64,000 nucleotides of DNA, taken from NCBI GenBank assembly GCA_030418545.1, contig QAIB01000003.1, positions 186,001-250,000 on the forward strand, read 5' to 3'. Below, in pieces: positions 1-7,172 of the stretch (positions within the stretch are counted from its first letter, which is position 1; each line of letters starts with the position of its first letter). Under the pieces are notes generated by a model. The model was not told the DNA's origin, ran no database searches, and was given only the letters and a program-made list of their open reading frames with translations. The translations under genes and the position numbers were made by a program. This DNA is from Xenophilus aerolatus (GTDB taxonomy: Bacteria; Pseudomonadota; Gammaproteobacteria; Burkholderiales; Burkholderiaceae_C).

Positions 1-768
1 ACCACGCGCCACGAGCTGCTGCACGCCTTCGACCTGCTGCTGGCGCCCGAGCGCTTTCGCGACTACGGGCCCAACGGCCTCCAGGTCGAGGGCCGCACCA
101 CGGTGCGCAAGATCGTCTCGGGTGTGACCGCGAGCCGGGCGCTGATCGAAGCCGCGATCCGCGCCGAGGCCGACGCCATCTTCGTGCACCACGGCCTCTT
201 CTGGCGCGGCCAGGACGGCCGGGTCACCGGCTGGATGAGGCAGCGGCTGGGCCTGCTGCTGGGCGACGACGTCAACCTCTTCGCCTACCACCTGCCGCTG
301 GACGCCCACCCCGAGCTGGGCAACAACGCACAGCTGGGCCTGCAGCTGGGGCTGGTGGCGGAGCCGGGGGCCGAAGGACGCTTTGGCGAGCAATCGCTGG
401 GCTTCGTCGGCGGGCGCGCGGACGGTTCGGGCTTCGCCAGCGCGGGCGCCCTCGCCGCGCATGTCGAACAGGTGCTGAAACGGCCCGTGACGCTCGTCGG
501 TCCTGCGCAGGGTGCCATCAAAAAGATAGCGTGGTGCACGGGCGGGGCGCAAGGCTACTTCGAAGCCGCCATCGCCGCGGGGGCGGACGCCTTCCTCACG
601 GGAGAGATCTCCGAACCCCAGGCCCACTACGCGCGCGAGATGGGCGTCGCCTTCCTCGCCTGCGGGCACCACGCGACCGAGCGCTACGGCGCCCCGGCCG
701 TGGCCGGCCATGTGGCGGCGCAGCTCGGGCTGGTGCACGAGTTCATCGACGTCGACAACCCGGCGTGA
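1..768 (+). CDS. Nif3-like dinuclear metal center protein, 5' end cut by window
   Basis: The frame is open from base 1 to a TGA at 766-768 and gives about 255 residues, so only a few N-terminal residues are missing. Family signatures are visible in order: YGPNGLQVEG near the start, VHHGLFW, HLPLDAHPELGN and ACGHHATER near the end; their His, Asp and Glu residues are the metal-pair ligands of Nif3/YbgI proteins. The family forms toroidal hexamers that bind two metal ions, but its reaction is not settled. It sits directly before pdxA on the same strand. A short A/T-rich palindrome at 514-530 introduces the codons AAA and ATA, which are unusual in this GC-rich gene. Confidence 0.9.
   Translation, partial: TTRHELLHAFDLLLAPERFRDYGPNGLQVEGRTTVRKIVSGVTASRALIEAAIRAEADAIFVHHGLFWRGQDGRVTGWMRQRLGLLLGDDVNLFAYHLPLDAHPELGNNAQLGLQLGLVAEPGAEGRFGEQSLGFVGGRADGSGFASAGALAAHVEQVLKRPVTLVGPAQGAIKKIAWCTGGAQGYFEAAIAAGADAFLTGEISEPQAHYAREMGVAFLACGHHATERYGAPAVAGHVAAQLGLVHEFIDVDNPA
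514..530 (+). repeat. 17-bp palindromic repeat, copy 1 (inside Nif3-like gene)
   Basis: GCCATCAAAAAGATAGC matches the window-wide pattern GCTATSAAAWNNRTAGC with one change. It is in frame and encodes AIKKIA with rare codons AAA and ATA. It is the weakest of the eight copies because homologous proteins also have hydrophobic and basic residues here. Confidence 0.45.
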
Positions 769-779
769 CGGGCCGATCC

Positions 780-1829
780 GTGAACCGCGAACGCCTGCCC
801 ATCGCCGTCACGATCGGCGACCCGGCCGGGATCGGGCCGGAGATCATCGTCAAGGCCTGGCGCGACGCGCCCGAGCTGATGCGCGGCTGCTTCGTTGCCG
901 GCGATGTCGACACCGTCCGCCGCGCCGCGCAGGCCTTGGCAGGCCCGGGTGCACCGGCCCTGCCGGTGGCGGTGCTGGACGCATCGGCCCAGGCCTGGGA
1001 CGTGCCGCCGCTTTGCGTGCCGGTGCTGCAGGTGGTGCAGCCGCCTGGCGAACTGGCGATCGGACGCGTGAGTGCCGAGGCCGGGCGCGTCGCCGGCGAT
1101 GCGGTCGTGTGGGCCGCCCGCGCCGCCTTGCGTGCGGAGATCGCCGCACTGGTGACGGCACCCCTGCACAAGGAGGCTCTGGCTGCGGCCGGCTTCCCCT
1201 ATCCCGGCCACACCGAACTGCTGCAGGCCGAAGCTGCGGCGCATCTGGGGCGCGCGGTGGCCGACGTGCCCGTGCGCATGATGCTGGCCAACGACGAACT
1301 GCGCACGGTGCTGGTCAGCATCCACATGGGGCTGCGCCAGGCCATCGACACGCTGGACACCGCGGGCGTGCTGCAGACCCTGCGCATCGCCCATCAGGCG
1401 CTGTCGGCCATGCTCGGTGCGCCGCCGCGCATCGGTGTGGCGGGCCTGAATCCGCACGCGGGCGAGGGCGGCCTCTTCGGCCGCGAGGACCTGGACATCA
1501 TCGCCCCGGCCATCGAGGCCGCGCGGGCCGAGGGCATCCTCGCCGACGGGCCGCACGCGCCCGACACCGTGTTCATGCGCGCCCGCGCGCACGGCGGCCG
1601 GACCGGCGAGTTCGACGTGGTGATCGCGATGTACCACGACCAGGGATTGATCCCGGTCAAGTACCTGGGGGTGGAGCAGGGCGTCAACGTGACGCTGGGG
1701 CTGCCGCTGGTGCGCACCAGCCCGGACCACGGCACGGCTTTCGACATCGCCGGGCAGGGCATCGCCGACGCCCGCAGCCTGCTGGCTGCCGTGCGCATGG
1801 CGCGTGCGCTCTCGGCGCACGCGGGCTGA
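780..1829 (+). CDS. pdxA: 4-hydroxythreonine-4-phosphate dehydrogenase
   Basis: This enzyme oxidises 4-phosphohydroxy-L-threonine in the DXP-dependent pathway to pyridoxal 5'-phosphate, in the cytosol. Diagnostic stretches are GDPAGIGPEI at the N terminus, YPGHTELL, HMGLRQAID, NPHAGEGGLFGRED and MYHDQGLIPVKYLG, which contain the metal-binding His residues and the substrate-binding loop. The length of 349 residues fits the family. The start is uncertain: GTG at 780 puts the GDPAGIG motif at the usual distance, while GTG at 765 would overlap the upstream stop and suggest translational coupling. The stop abuts the stop of mscL with no base between. Confidence 0.93.
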   Translation: MNRERLPIAVTIGDPAGIGPEIIVKAWRDAPELMRGCFVAGDVDTVRRAAQALAGPGAPALPVAVLDASAQAWDVPPLCVPVLQVVQPPGELAIGRVSAEAGRVAGDAVVWAARAALRAEIAALVTAPLHKEALAAAGFPYPGHTELLQAEAAAHLGRAVADVPVRMMLANDELRTVLVSIHMGLRQAIDTLDTAGVLQTLRIAHQALSAMLGAPPRIGVAGLNPHAGEGGLFGREDLDIIAPAIEAARAEGILADGPHAPDTVFMRARAHGGRTGEFDVVIAMYHDQGLIPVKYLGVEQGVNVTLGLPLVRTSPDHGTAFDIAGQGIADARSLLAAVRMARALSAHAG

Positions 1830-2258
1830 TCAGGGGCGCTTGAGGCTGTCGCGGATCTCGCGCAGCAGCACGATGTCTTCCGGAGGCGCGGCGGGTGCGG
1901 GAGCGGCTTCCTCGGTGCGGCGCAGGCGGTTGATCTGCTTGATCATCAGGAAGATCACGAACGCCAGGATGATGAAGTTCACCAGGATGGTGATGAAGTT
2001 GCCGTAGGCCAGCACGGGCACGCCCGCCTTCTTGAGGTCGGCCAGGTTGTTGGCCACCCCGGCCGGGATCGAGCCCAGCACGATGTACAGGTTCGAGAAG
2101 TCCAGCTTGCCGAACACCAGCCCGACGATGGGCATGATGATGTCCGCGACCAGCGAATCGACGATCTTGCCGAAGGCGCCGCCGATGATCACGCCGACGG
2201 CGAGGTCGACCACGTTGCCCTTGACGGCGAATTCGCGAAATTCCTTGAAGAAGCTCAT
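1830..2258 (-). CDS. mscL: large-conductance mechanosensitive channel
   Basis: A 142-residue inner-membrane protein that opens under membrane tension during osmotic downshock and releases small solutes. The N terminus [22 protein letters not shown] is the S1 helix and start of TM1 typical of MscL; TM1 is at about residues 15-45 and TM2 at about 85-107, followed by a charged C-terminal bundle ending in [10 protein letters not shown]. Channels of the family are homopentamers. The gene converges on pdxA with directly abutting stop codons and is divergent from petA. Confidence 0.95.
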   Translation of the reverse strand: MSFFKEFREFAVKGNVVDLAVGVIIGGAFGKIVDSLVADIIMPIVGLVFGKLDFSNLYIVLGSIPAGVANNLADLKKAGVPVLAYGNFITILVNFIILAFVIFLMIKQINRLRRTEEAAPAPAAPPEDIVLLREIRDSLKRP

Positions 2259-2347
2259 TCGGATGCCTCGTGCGGTGCGTCGGAAGTGGGCGTGAGTATA
2301 GGTGTCGACCCTGGGGCGGCCGGGCTGTCGCGCAGGGGCGCGTCGCG

Positions 2348-2377
2348 TTGAAGTCGCCAAATACGCTCCGCTACAAT
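2348..2377 (+). promoter_or_regulatory. sigma70 promoter of petABC
   Basis: TTGAAG at 2348-2353 and TACAAT at 2372-2377 are separated by 18 bp and lie 43 bp before the petA start, in an otherwise GC-rich region. It is the best -35/-10 pair in the mscL-petA gap. Confidence 0.65.
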
Positions 2378-2419
2378 CTTGGGTTGACCCTGCAAGCCAT
2401 AAGTACTTCGAGGAACCCC

Positions 2420-3034
2420 ATGAGTGACATCCCGGTCGGCCCGCAAAGGATCGATAGCAGCAAGCGGACATGGTTGATCGCATCCGGCTGTGCCGGGGCT
2501 GTGGGGGGTGTGGCAACGGCCATTCCCTTCGTGAGTACCTTCGAGCCTTCGGAGCGCGCCAAGGCAGCGGGCGCTCCGGTCGAGGTGGACATCGGCGGCC
2601 TCCAGGTCGGCGAGAAGCTCACCGTGGAATGGCGCGGCAAGCCGGTGTGGATCCTCAAGCGCTCGCCCGCGCAGATCGCCGAACTCCCCAAGCTGGATCC
2701 GCAACTGGCCGATCCCGAGTCCAAGCGCAATCCGACCGAGTTCACCCCCAAGTACGCACAGAACGAGAACCGCTCGATCAAGCCCGAAGTGCTGGTCGTC
2801 GTCGGCATCTGCACGCACCTGGGCTGCTCGCCGACCGACAAGCTCCAGGCCGGCCCGCAGCCGTCGCTGCCCGACGACTGGAAGGGCGGCTTCCTGTGCC
2901 CCTGCCACGGCTCGACCTTCGACCTGGCCGGCCGCGTGTTCAAGAACAAGCCCGCACCGGACAACCTGCCGGTGCCCCCTCACAAGTACCTGTCCGACAC
3001 GCGCCTGCTGATCGGCGAAGACGGCAACGCCTGA
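2420..3034 (+). CDS. petA: ubiquinol-cytochrome c reductase iron-sulfur (Rieske) subunit
   Basis: Rieske [2Fe-2S] subunit of the cytochrome bc1 complex, which accepts an electron from ubiquinol at the Qo site and passes it to cytochrome c1. The cluster motifs are CTHLGC (residues 131-136) and CPCHGS (160-165): ligands C131, H133, C160 and H163, with C136 and C162 placed for the stabilising disulfide. A single N-terminal membrane segment (about residues 17-38) anchors the globular domain in the periplasm. The ATG is preceded by GAGGA at a good distance. First gene of petABC. Confidence 0.96.
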   Translation: MSDIPVGPQRIDSSKRTWLIASGCAGAVGGVATAIPFVSTFEPSERAKAAGAPVEVDIGGLQVGEKLTVEWRGKPVWILKRSPAQIAELPKLDPQLADPESKRNPTEFTPKYAQNENRSIKPEVLVVVGICTHLGCSPTDKLQAGPQPSLPDDWKGGFLCPCHGSTFDLAGRVFKNKPAPDNLPVPPHKYLSDTRLLIGEDGNA

Positions 3035-3047
3035 GGGGAGCGCGCAG

Positions 3048-4448
3048 ATGGCTGAATTCAAGGAAATCTCCCCCAACGCACCAACCGGCGAGAAGCTGCT
3101 GAACTGGGTCGACAACCGCTTCCCGCTGACCAAGCTGTGGAACGATCAGTGGGGCAAGTACTACGCGCCGAAGAACTTCAACTTCTGGTACATCTTCGGC
3201 TCGCTGGCGATGCTGGTGCTGGTCATCCAGATCGTCACCGGCATCTTCCTCGTGATGCACTACAAGCCCGACGCGCAGCTCGCCTTCGCCTCGGTCGAGT
3301 ACATCATGCGCGACGTGCCGTGGGGCTGGCTCATCCGGTACATGCACTCGACGGGCGCCTCGGCCTTCTTCGTCGTGGTGTACCTGCACATGTTCCGCGG
3401 CCTGATCTACGGCAGCTACCGCAAGCCGCGCGAGCTGATCTGGATCTTCGGCTGCGCGATCTTCCTGTGCCTCATGGCCGAAGCCTTCATGGGCTACCTG
3501 CTGCCCTGGGGCCAGATGTCCTACTGGGGCGCGCAGGTGATCGTGAACCTGTTCTCCGCCATCCCCTTCGTCGGCCCCGACCTGGCGCTGCTGATCCGTG
3601 GTGACTACGTCGTGAGCGACGCCACGCTGAACCGCTTCTTCAGCTTCCACGTCATTGCCGTGCCGCTGGTGCTGCTCGGCCTGGTGGTGGCCCACCTGAT
3701 CGCGCTGCACGAAGTGGGTTCTAACAACCCCGACGGCATCGAGATCAAGGCCAACCGCGGCCCCGACGGCCACCCGCTGGACGGCATCCCCTCGCATCCG
3801 TACTACACGGTGCACGACATCTTCGGGGTGGTGGTGTTCCTCACCATCTTCTCGGCCGTGATCTTCTTCGCGCCCGAAGCCGGCGGCTACTTCCTGGAGT
3901 ACAACAACTTCATCCCGGCCGACCCGCTGAAGACGCCCAACCACATCGCGCCGGTGTGGTACTTCACGCCCTTCTACTCGATGCTGCGCGCCATCACGAC
4001 CGAGATGATGTACGTGCTCATCGCCTGCGTGGTCGGCGCTGCCGCCTTCGCCGTGATCAAGACGCGCCTGCCGAGCTTCCTGAAGGCGGTCGTCGTGGTC
4101 GTGGCCGTGGGCGTGGCGGCGATGATGCTGTCGATCGACGCCAAGTTCTGGGGCGTGGTCGTCATGGGCGGCGCCGTGATCATCCTGTTCTTCCTGCCCT
4201 GGCTGGACCACAGCCCGGTGAAGTCGATCCGCTACCGTCCGGGCTGGCACAAGTACCTCTACGGCATCTTCGTGATCAACTTCGTGGTGCTGGCCTATCT
4301 CGGCGTGCAGCCGCCGTCGCCGATCGGCGAGCGCGTGTCGCAGGTCGGGACGCTCTTCTACTTCGGCTTCTTCCTGCTGATGCCCTGGTGGAGCCGTCTG
4401 GGCGAGCCCAAGCCCGTTCCCGAGCGCGTGACCTTCGCCGCGCACTGA
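3048..4448 (+). CDS. petB: ubiquinol-cytochrome c reductase cytochrome b subunit
   Basis: Polytopic inner-membrane subunit that carries hemes bL and bH and both quinone sites of the bc1 complex. The His pairs are in MHSTGA/LHMFRG and SFHVIA/AHLIALH. At 466 residues it is a full-length proteobacterial fused cytochrome b with eight membrane segments plus a hydrophobic C-terminal extension. The Qo-site motif usually written PEWY reads PVWY here (in APVWYFTPFYS), a variant known from some beta- and gammaproteobacteria. It starts 13 bp after petA and is followed 17 bp later by petC. Confidence 0.97.
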   Translation: MAEFKEISPNAPTGEKLLNWVDNRFPLTKLWNDQWGKYYAPKNFNFWYIFGSLAMLVLVIQIVTGIFLVMHYKPDAQLAFASVEYIMRDVPWGWLIRYMHSTGASAFFVVVYLHMFRGLIYGSYRKPRELIWIFGCAIFLCLMAEAFMGYLLPWGQMSYWGAQVIVNLFSAIPFVGPDLALLIRGDYVVSDATLNRFFSFHVIAVPLVLLGLVVAHLIALHEVGSNNPDGIEIKANRGPDGHPLDGIPSHPYYTVHDIFGVVVFLTIFSAVIFFAPEAGGYFLEYNNFIPADPLKTPNHIAPVWYFTPFYSMLRAITTEMMYVLIACVVGAAAFAVIKTRLPSFLKAVVVVVAVGVAAMMLSIDAKFWGVVVMGGAVIILFFLPWLDHSPVKSIRYRPGWHKYLYGIFVINFVVLAYLGVQPPSPIGERVSQVGTLFYFGFFLLMPWWSRLGEPKPVPERVTFAAH

Positions 4449-4465
4449 TCCGGGAGCCGACCACA

Positions 4466-5221
4466 ATGAAAAAACTGATCCTCACGTTGATCGCGGCGCT
4501 CGGCATCGTCACGGGTGCACAGGCGGCCGAAGGCGGCATCGCCTGGGACAAGGCGCCCAACCGCACGAACGACCTGGCGTCGCTGCAGAACGGCGCCAAG
4601 CTCTTCGTCAACTACTGCCTCAACTGCCACTCGGCCGCGTTCATGCGCTACAACCGGCTGCAGGACATCGGCCTGACCGAGCAGCAGATCAAGGACAACC
4701 TTCTGTTCACGACCGACAAGGTCGGCGAGACCATGAAGGCGAACATCGAGCCGCGCCAGGCCAAGGAATGGTTCGGCGGCGTGCCGCCCGACCTGACCCT
4801 GGTGGCGCGTTCGCGCGCCGGCCACGGCGGCACGGGCGCCGACTACCTCTACACCTACCTGCGCACCTTCTACCGCGACGACACCAAGGCCACCGGCTGG
4901 AACAACCTCGCGTTCCCGAGCGTGGGCATGCCCAACGTGCTGTGGGAACTGCAGGGCGACCGCCGCCCGGTGTACGACAAGGTCGAGCAGCACGGCCACG
5001 AGACCGAGGTCCTCAAGGGCTGGGAGCAGGTGAGCCCCGGCACGATGACGCCGCTGCAGTTCGACCAGGCCATCGGTGACCTGGTGAACTACATGCAGTG
5101 GATGGCGGAGCCGGCACAGAACACGCGCATTCGCGTGGGCGTGTGGGTGCTGCTGTTCCTGGCGATGGCCCTGGTGTTCGTCTGGCGCCTGAATGCGGCG
5201 TATTGGAAAGAAGTGAAATAG
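4466..5221 (+). CDS. petC: cytochrome c1 of the bc1 complex
   Basis: 251-residue membrane-anchored c-type cytochrome that takes the electron from the Rieske centre and hands it to a soluble cytochrome c. A cleavable signal peptide (MKKLILTLIAALGIVTGAQA) precedes the heme-binding motif CLNCH at residues 51-55; the sixth ligand Met is probably in SVGMPNVLWE. One C-terminal membrane helix (about 228-245) ends in AAYWKEVK. Last gene of petABC; a strong hairpin terminator follows. Confidence 0.97.
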   Translation: MKKLILTLIAALGIVTGAQAAEGGIAWDKAPNRTNDLASLQNGAKLFVNYCLNCHSAAFMRYNRLQDIGLTEQQIKDNLLFTTDKVGETMKANIEPRQAKEWFGGVPPDLTLVARSRAGHGGTGADYLYTYLRTFYRDDTKATGWNNLAFPSVGMPNVLWELQGDRRPVYDKVEQHGHETEVLKGWEQVSPGTMTPLQFDQAIGDLVNYMQWMAEPAQNTRIRVGVWVLLFLAMALVFVWRLNAAYWKEVK

Positions 5222-5263
5222 ATGCGAGCGCGGTCCGCTTGTCGGACCCGCGTCCTTCCTCGG

Positions 5264-5297
5264 GAGTGGGATGCCATCCATGCATCCCACTCTTTTT
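5264..5297 (+). terminator. rho-independent terminator after petC
   Basis: A perfect 10-bp stem (GAGTGGGATG at 5264-5273 with CATCCCACTC at 5283-5292) with a 9-nt loop is followed by T5. It ends 22 bp before the sspA start, so sspA must be expressed by read-through or from a promoter overlapping this region. Confidence 0.8.
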
Positions 5298-5318
5298 GAT
5301 TTTTAGGAGCCTTTCGCC

Positions 5319-5930
5319 ATGATGGTGCTGTATTCCGGAACGACCTGCCCCTTCTCCCACCGCTGCCGTTTCGTGCTGTTCGAGAAGGGCATGGATTTCG
5401 AGATCCGCGACGTCGACCTGTACAACAAGCCCGAAGACATCAGCGTGATGAACCCGTACGGCCAGGTCCCGATCCTGGTCGAGCGCGACCTGATCCTGTA
5501 CGAGTCGAACATCATCAACGAGTACATCGACGAGCGCTTCCCGCATCCGCAGCTCATGCCCGGCGACCCGGTCGACCGCGCGCGCGTGCGCCTGTTCCTG
5601 CTCAATTTCGAGAAGGAGCTCTTCGTCCACGTGTCGACGCTGGAGAACCGCAGCGCCAAGGGCAACGACAAGGCGCTCGAGAAGGCCCGCTCGCACATCC
5701 GCGACCGGCTGACGCAGCTGGCGCCGGTGTTCCTCAAGAACAAGTACATGCTGGGCGAGAACTTCTCGATGCTCGACGTCGCGATCGCGCCGCTGCTGTG
5801 GCGCCTCGACTACTACGGCATCGACCTGAGCAAGAACGCCGCCCCGCTGCTTAAGTACGCCGAGCGCATCTTCTCGCGCCCCGCCTACATCGAGGCGCTG
5901 ACGCCGTCCGAAAAGGTGATGCGCAAGTAA
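5319..5930 (+). CDS. sspA: stringent starvation protein A, glutathione S-transferase fold
   Basis: 203-residue GST-like protein that, in E. coli, binds RNA polymerase as a transcription factor in stationary phase rather than acting as a transferase. It begins MMVLYSGTTCPFSHRCRFVLFEKG and has the thioredoxin-like N domain with the PYGQVPILVERD cis-Pro loop and NIINEYIDERFPHP, both characteristic of SspA. The C-terminal helical domain spans about 85-200. An AGGAG lies 9 bases before the first ATG; a second ATG follows directly. It is followed by sspB, the usual arrangement downstream of petABC in this group. Confidence 0.93.
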   Translation: MMVLYSGTTCPFSHRCRFVLFEKGMDFEIRDVDLYNKPEDISVMNPYGQVPILVERDLILYESNIINEYIDERFPHPQLMPGDPVDRARVRLFLLNFEKELFVHVSTLENRSAKGNDKALEKARSHIRDRLTQLAPVFLKNKYMLGENFSMLDVAIAPLLWRLDYYGIDLSKNAAPLLKYAERIFSRPAYIEALTPSEKVMRK

Positions 5931-5961
5931 TCCGTCCGATCGAGCCGTCTTCGCTGCCACC

Positions 5962-6492
5962 ATGATCAACGCACTCGAGTCGTCTTCGCTGCGGCCCTAC
6001 CTCATCCGTGCCCTGTACGAATGGTGCACGGACCACGGGTTCACGCCCTACGTGGCGGTGCAGGTCGACGAGTCGGTGCAGGTGCCGCGCGAGTACGTCA
6101 AGAACGGCGAGATCGTGCTCAACATCAGCTACGACGCCACCAGCGCGTTGAAGCTGGGCAACGAGTTCATCGAGTTCAAGGCCCGTTTCGCAGGCACGGC
6201 GCGCGACATCCTCGTGCCCGTGGGCCGGGTCGTGGCCATCTATGCGCGCGAGAGCGGGCAGGGCATGGCCTTTTCCGCGCCGGTGCCGCCCGAGTCGGGT
6301 GCTGCCGCCAAGGCATCGCCGCTGCGGGATGCCTCGCGCGGCAACAACAACGATGGCGAGACACGCGTCGTGCACCTCGTCACCGACGGCGAGGAGACGG
6401 CGGCCGTCGATGCCCCGTCCGACTCGCCCGACGACGAGCCGCCACGTCCGTCGGCCGGCGGTGCGCGCCCCGCGCTCAAGCGCGTCAAGTAG
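5962..6492 (+). CDS. sspB: ClpXP protease specificity-enhancing factor
   Basis: Adaptor that delivers ssrA-tagged proteins to ClpXP. The folded domain (residues 1-115) contains LRPYLIRALYEWCTDHG, TPYVAVQVDE and VLNISYDAT, which are SspB hallmarks; a long Pro/Ala/Asp-rich flexible region follows, and the C terminus (about 160-176) ends in RPALKRVK, matching the short ClpX-binding tail of the family. It lies 31 bp after sspA on the same strand. Confidence 0.93.
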   Translation: MINALESSSLRPYLIRALYEWCTDHGFTPYVAVQVDESVQVPREYVKNGEIVLNISYDATSALKLGNEFIEFKARFAGTARDILVPVGRVVAIYARESGQGMAFSAPVPPESGAAAKASPLRDASRGNNNDGETRVVHLVTDGEETAAVDAPSDSPDDEPPRPSAGGARPALKRVK

Positions 6493-6529
6493 CGCGCCTC
6501 GTTGCAGCCGGGGGCGAACGGCCGCTGGC

Positions 6530-6535
6530 TAGAAT
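6530..6535 (+). promoter_or_regulatory. candidate -10 box of the tRNA-Thr gene
   Basis: TAGAAT ends 9 bp before the mature tRNA 5' end. The nearest -35-like hexamer (TTGCAG at 6502-6507) is 22 bp upstream, which is too far for a standard promoter, so only the -10 is proposed. Confidence 0.35.
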
Positions 6536-6544
6536 CCGCATCGC

Positions 6545-6620
6545 GCCGCTTTAGCTCAGTTGGTAGAGCACCCGCCTTGTAAGCGGTAGGTCGTCAGTTC
6601 GATTCCGACAAGCGGCACCA
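6545..6620 (+). tRNA. tRNA-Thr (anticodon TGT)
   Basis: A 76-nt cloverleaf with encoded CCA end: acceptor GCCGCTT pairs with AAGCGGC, the D arm is GCTC-AGTTGGTAGA-GCAC, the anticodon loop CTTGTAA holds TGT at 6578-6580, and the T loop is TTCGATT. The anticodon stem has four pairs plus a terminal C-T mismatch. It matches the E. coli threonine TGT isoacceptor in layout. Confidence 0.96.
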
Positions 6621-6644
6621 TCTCCCGCGCCCACGCGGCACCCC

Positions 6645-6950
6645 TCAGGACCGGCCCTGCACCTTGATGCGGATGGCCGTCACCTCCCACCCCTTCGTAC
6701 GCAGGCGCGCCAGCAGCATCGGGCTCATCTGGCGCAGCTTGGCGGCGACCGCATTGCCCTTGACCAGGATGCACCAGCTGCCGTCCTCGCTGGGGCCGGC
6801 CTGCAGGGCGGGGCGCATCTCGGCCGGCAGCAGCGGCAGGATGGCCTGCAGGCGCATCTGCCCGTCCCGCGCGCGTGCCATCAGGCCGGCCAGCGTGGGC
6901 GATTCCTCGCTGGCCTGCTGCAGGGTGAAGGCTTGGAAACGGCGGGTCAT
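6645..6950 (-). CDS. DUF721 protein, probable DciA-type helicase operator/loader
   Basis: A 101-residue protein with the compact DUF721 fold: it contains ILPLLPAEMRPALQAG and NAVAAKLRQMSPMLLARLRTKGW, and ends in IRIKVQG. DUF721 is the domain of DciA, the ancestral partner of the replicative helicase DnaB in bacteria that lack DnaC. Location divergent from secA is usual in Betaproteobacteria. Function is inferred from the domain only. The ATG at 6950 was chosen because the conserved region starts soon after it; an upstream in-frame start would add a low-complexity Arg/Thr-rich leader. Confidence 0.75.
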   Translation of the reverse strand: MTRRFQAFTLQQASEESPTLAGLMARARDGQMRLQAILPLLPAEMRPALQAGPSEDGSWCILVKGNAVAAKLRQMSPMLLARLRTKGWEVTAIRIKVQGRS

Positions 6951-6956
6951 GGGGCG

Positions 6957-6986
6957 CTGAAGGGCAAAGGCGAGGCGGTCTAAAAT
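6957..6986 (+). promoter_or_regulatory. candidate secA promoter
   Basis: TAAAAT at 6981-6986 is a good -10; CTGAAG at 6957-6962 (18-bp spacer) is a weak -35. It would give a leader of about 180 nt before the secA start, containing the stem-loop at 6995-7014. Confidence 0.4.
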
Positions 6987-6994
6987 GGTCGATT

Positions 6995-7014
6995 CACCGG
7001 CGAAGGCGCCGGTG
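6995..7014 (+). other. stem-loop in secA leader
   Basis: A perfect 8-bp GC stem (CACCGGCG with CGCCGGTG) closes a 4-nt AAGG loop and lies just after the candidate secA -10 box. No T-run follows, so it is not a simple terminator; it could stabilise or regulate the leader. Confidence 0.4.
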
Positions 7015-7172
7015 GGCCTGCCCGGCCGATGCTCGGGGGTGCCGGACCCGGTTCGGTGCGTCCGGGCCGGTGCCCTTGCATCGTCGGCGGGCGTGCCCAA
7101 CGCATTCACCTTATCTTAGGCTTTTCGACCTGCCTGGCCTGCATCCCGCAGGCCCGTGCCGATCCCGCACCC

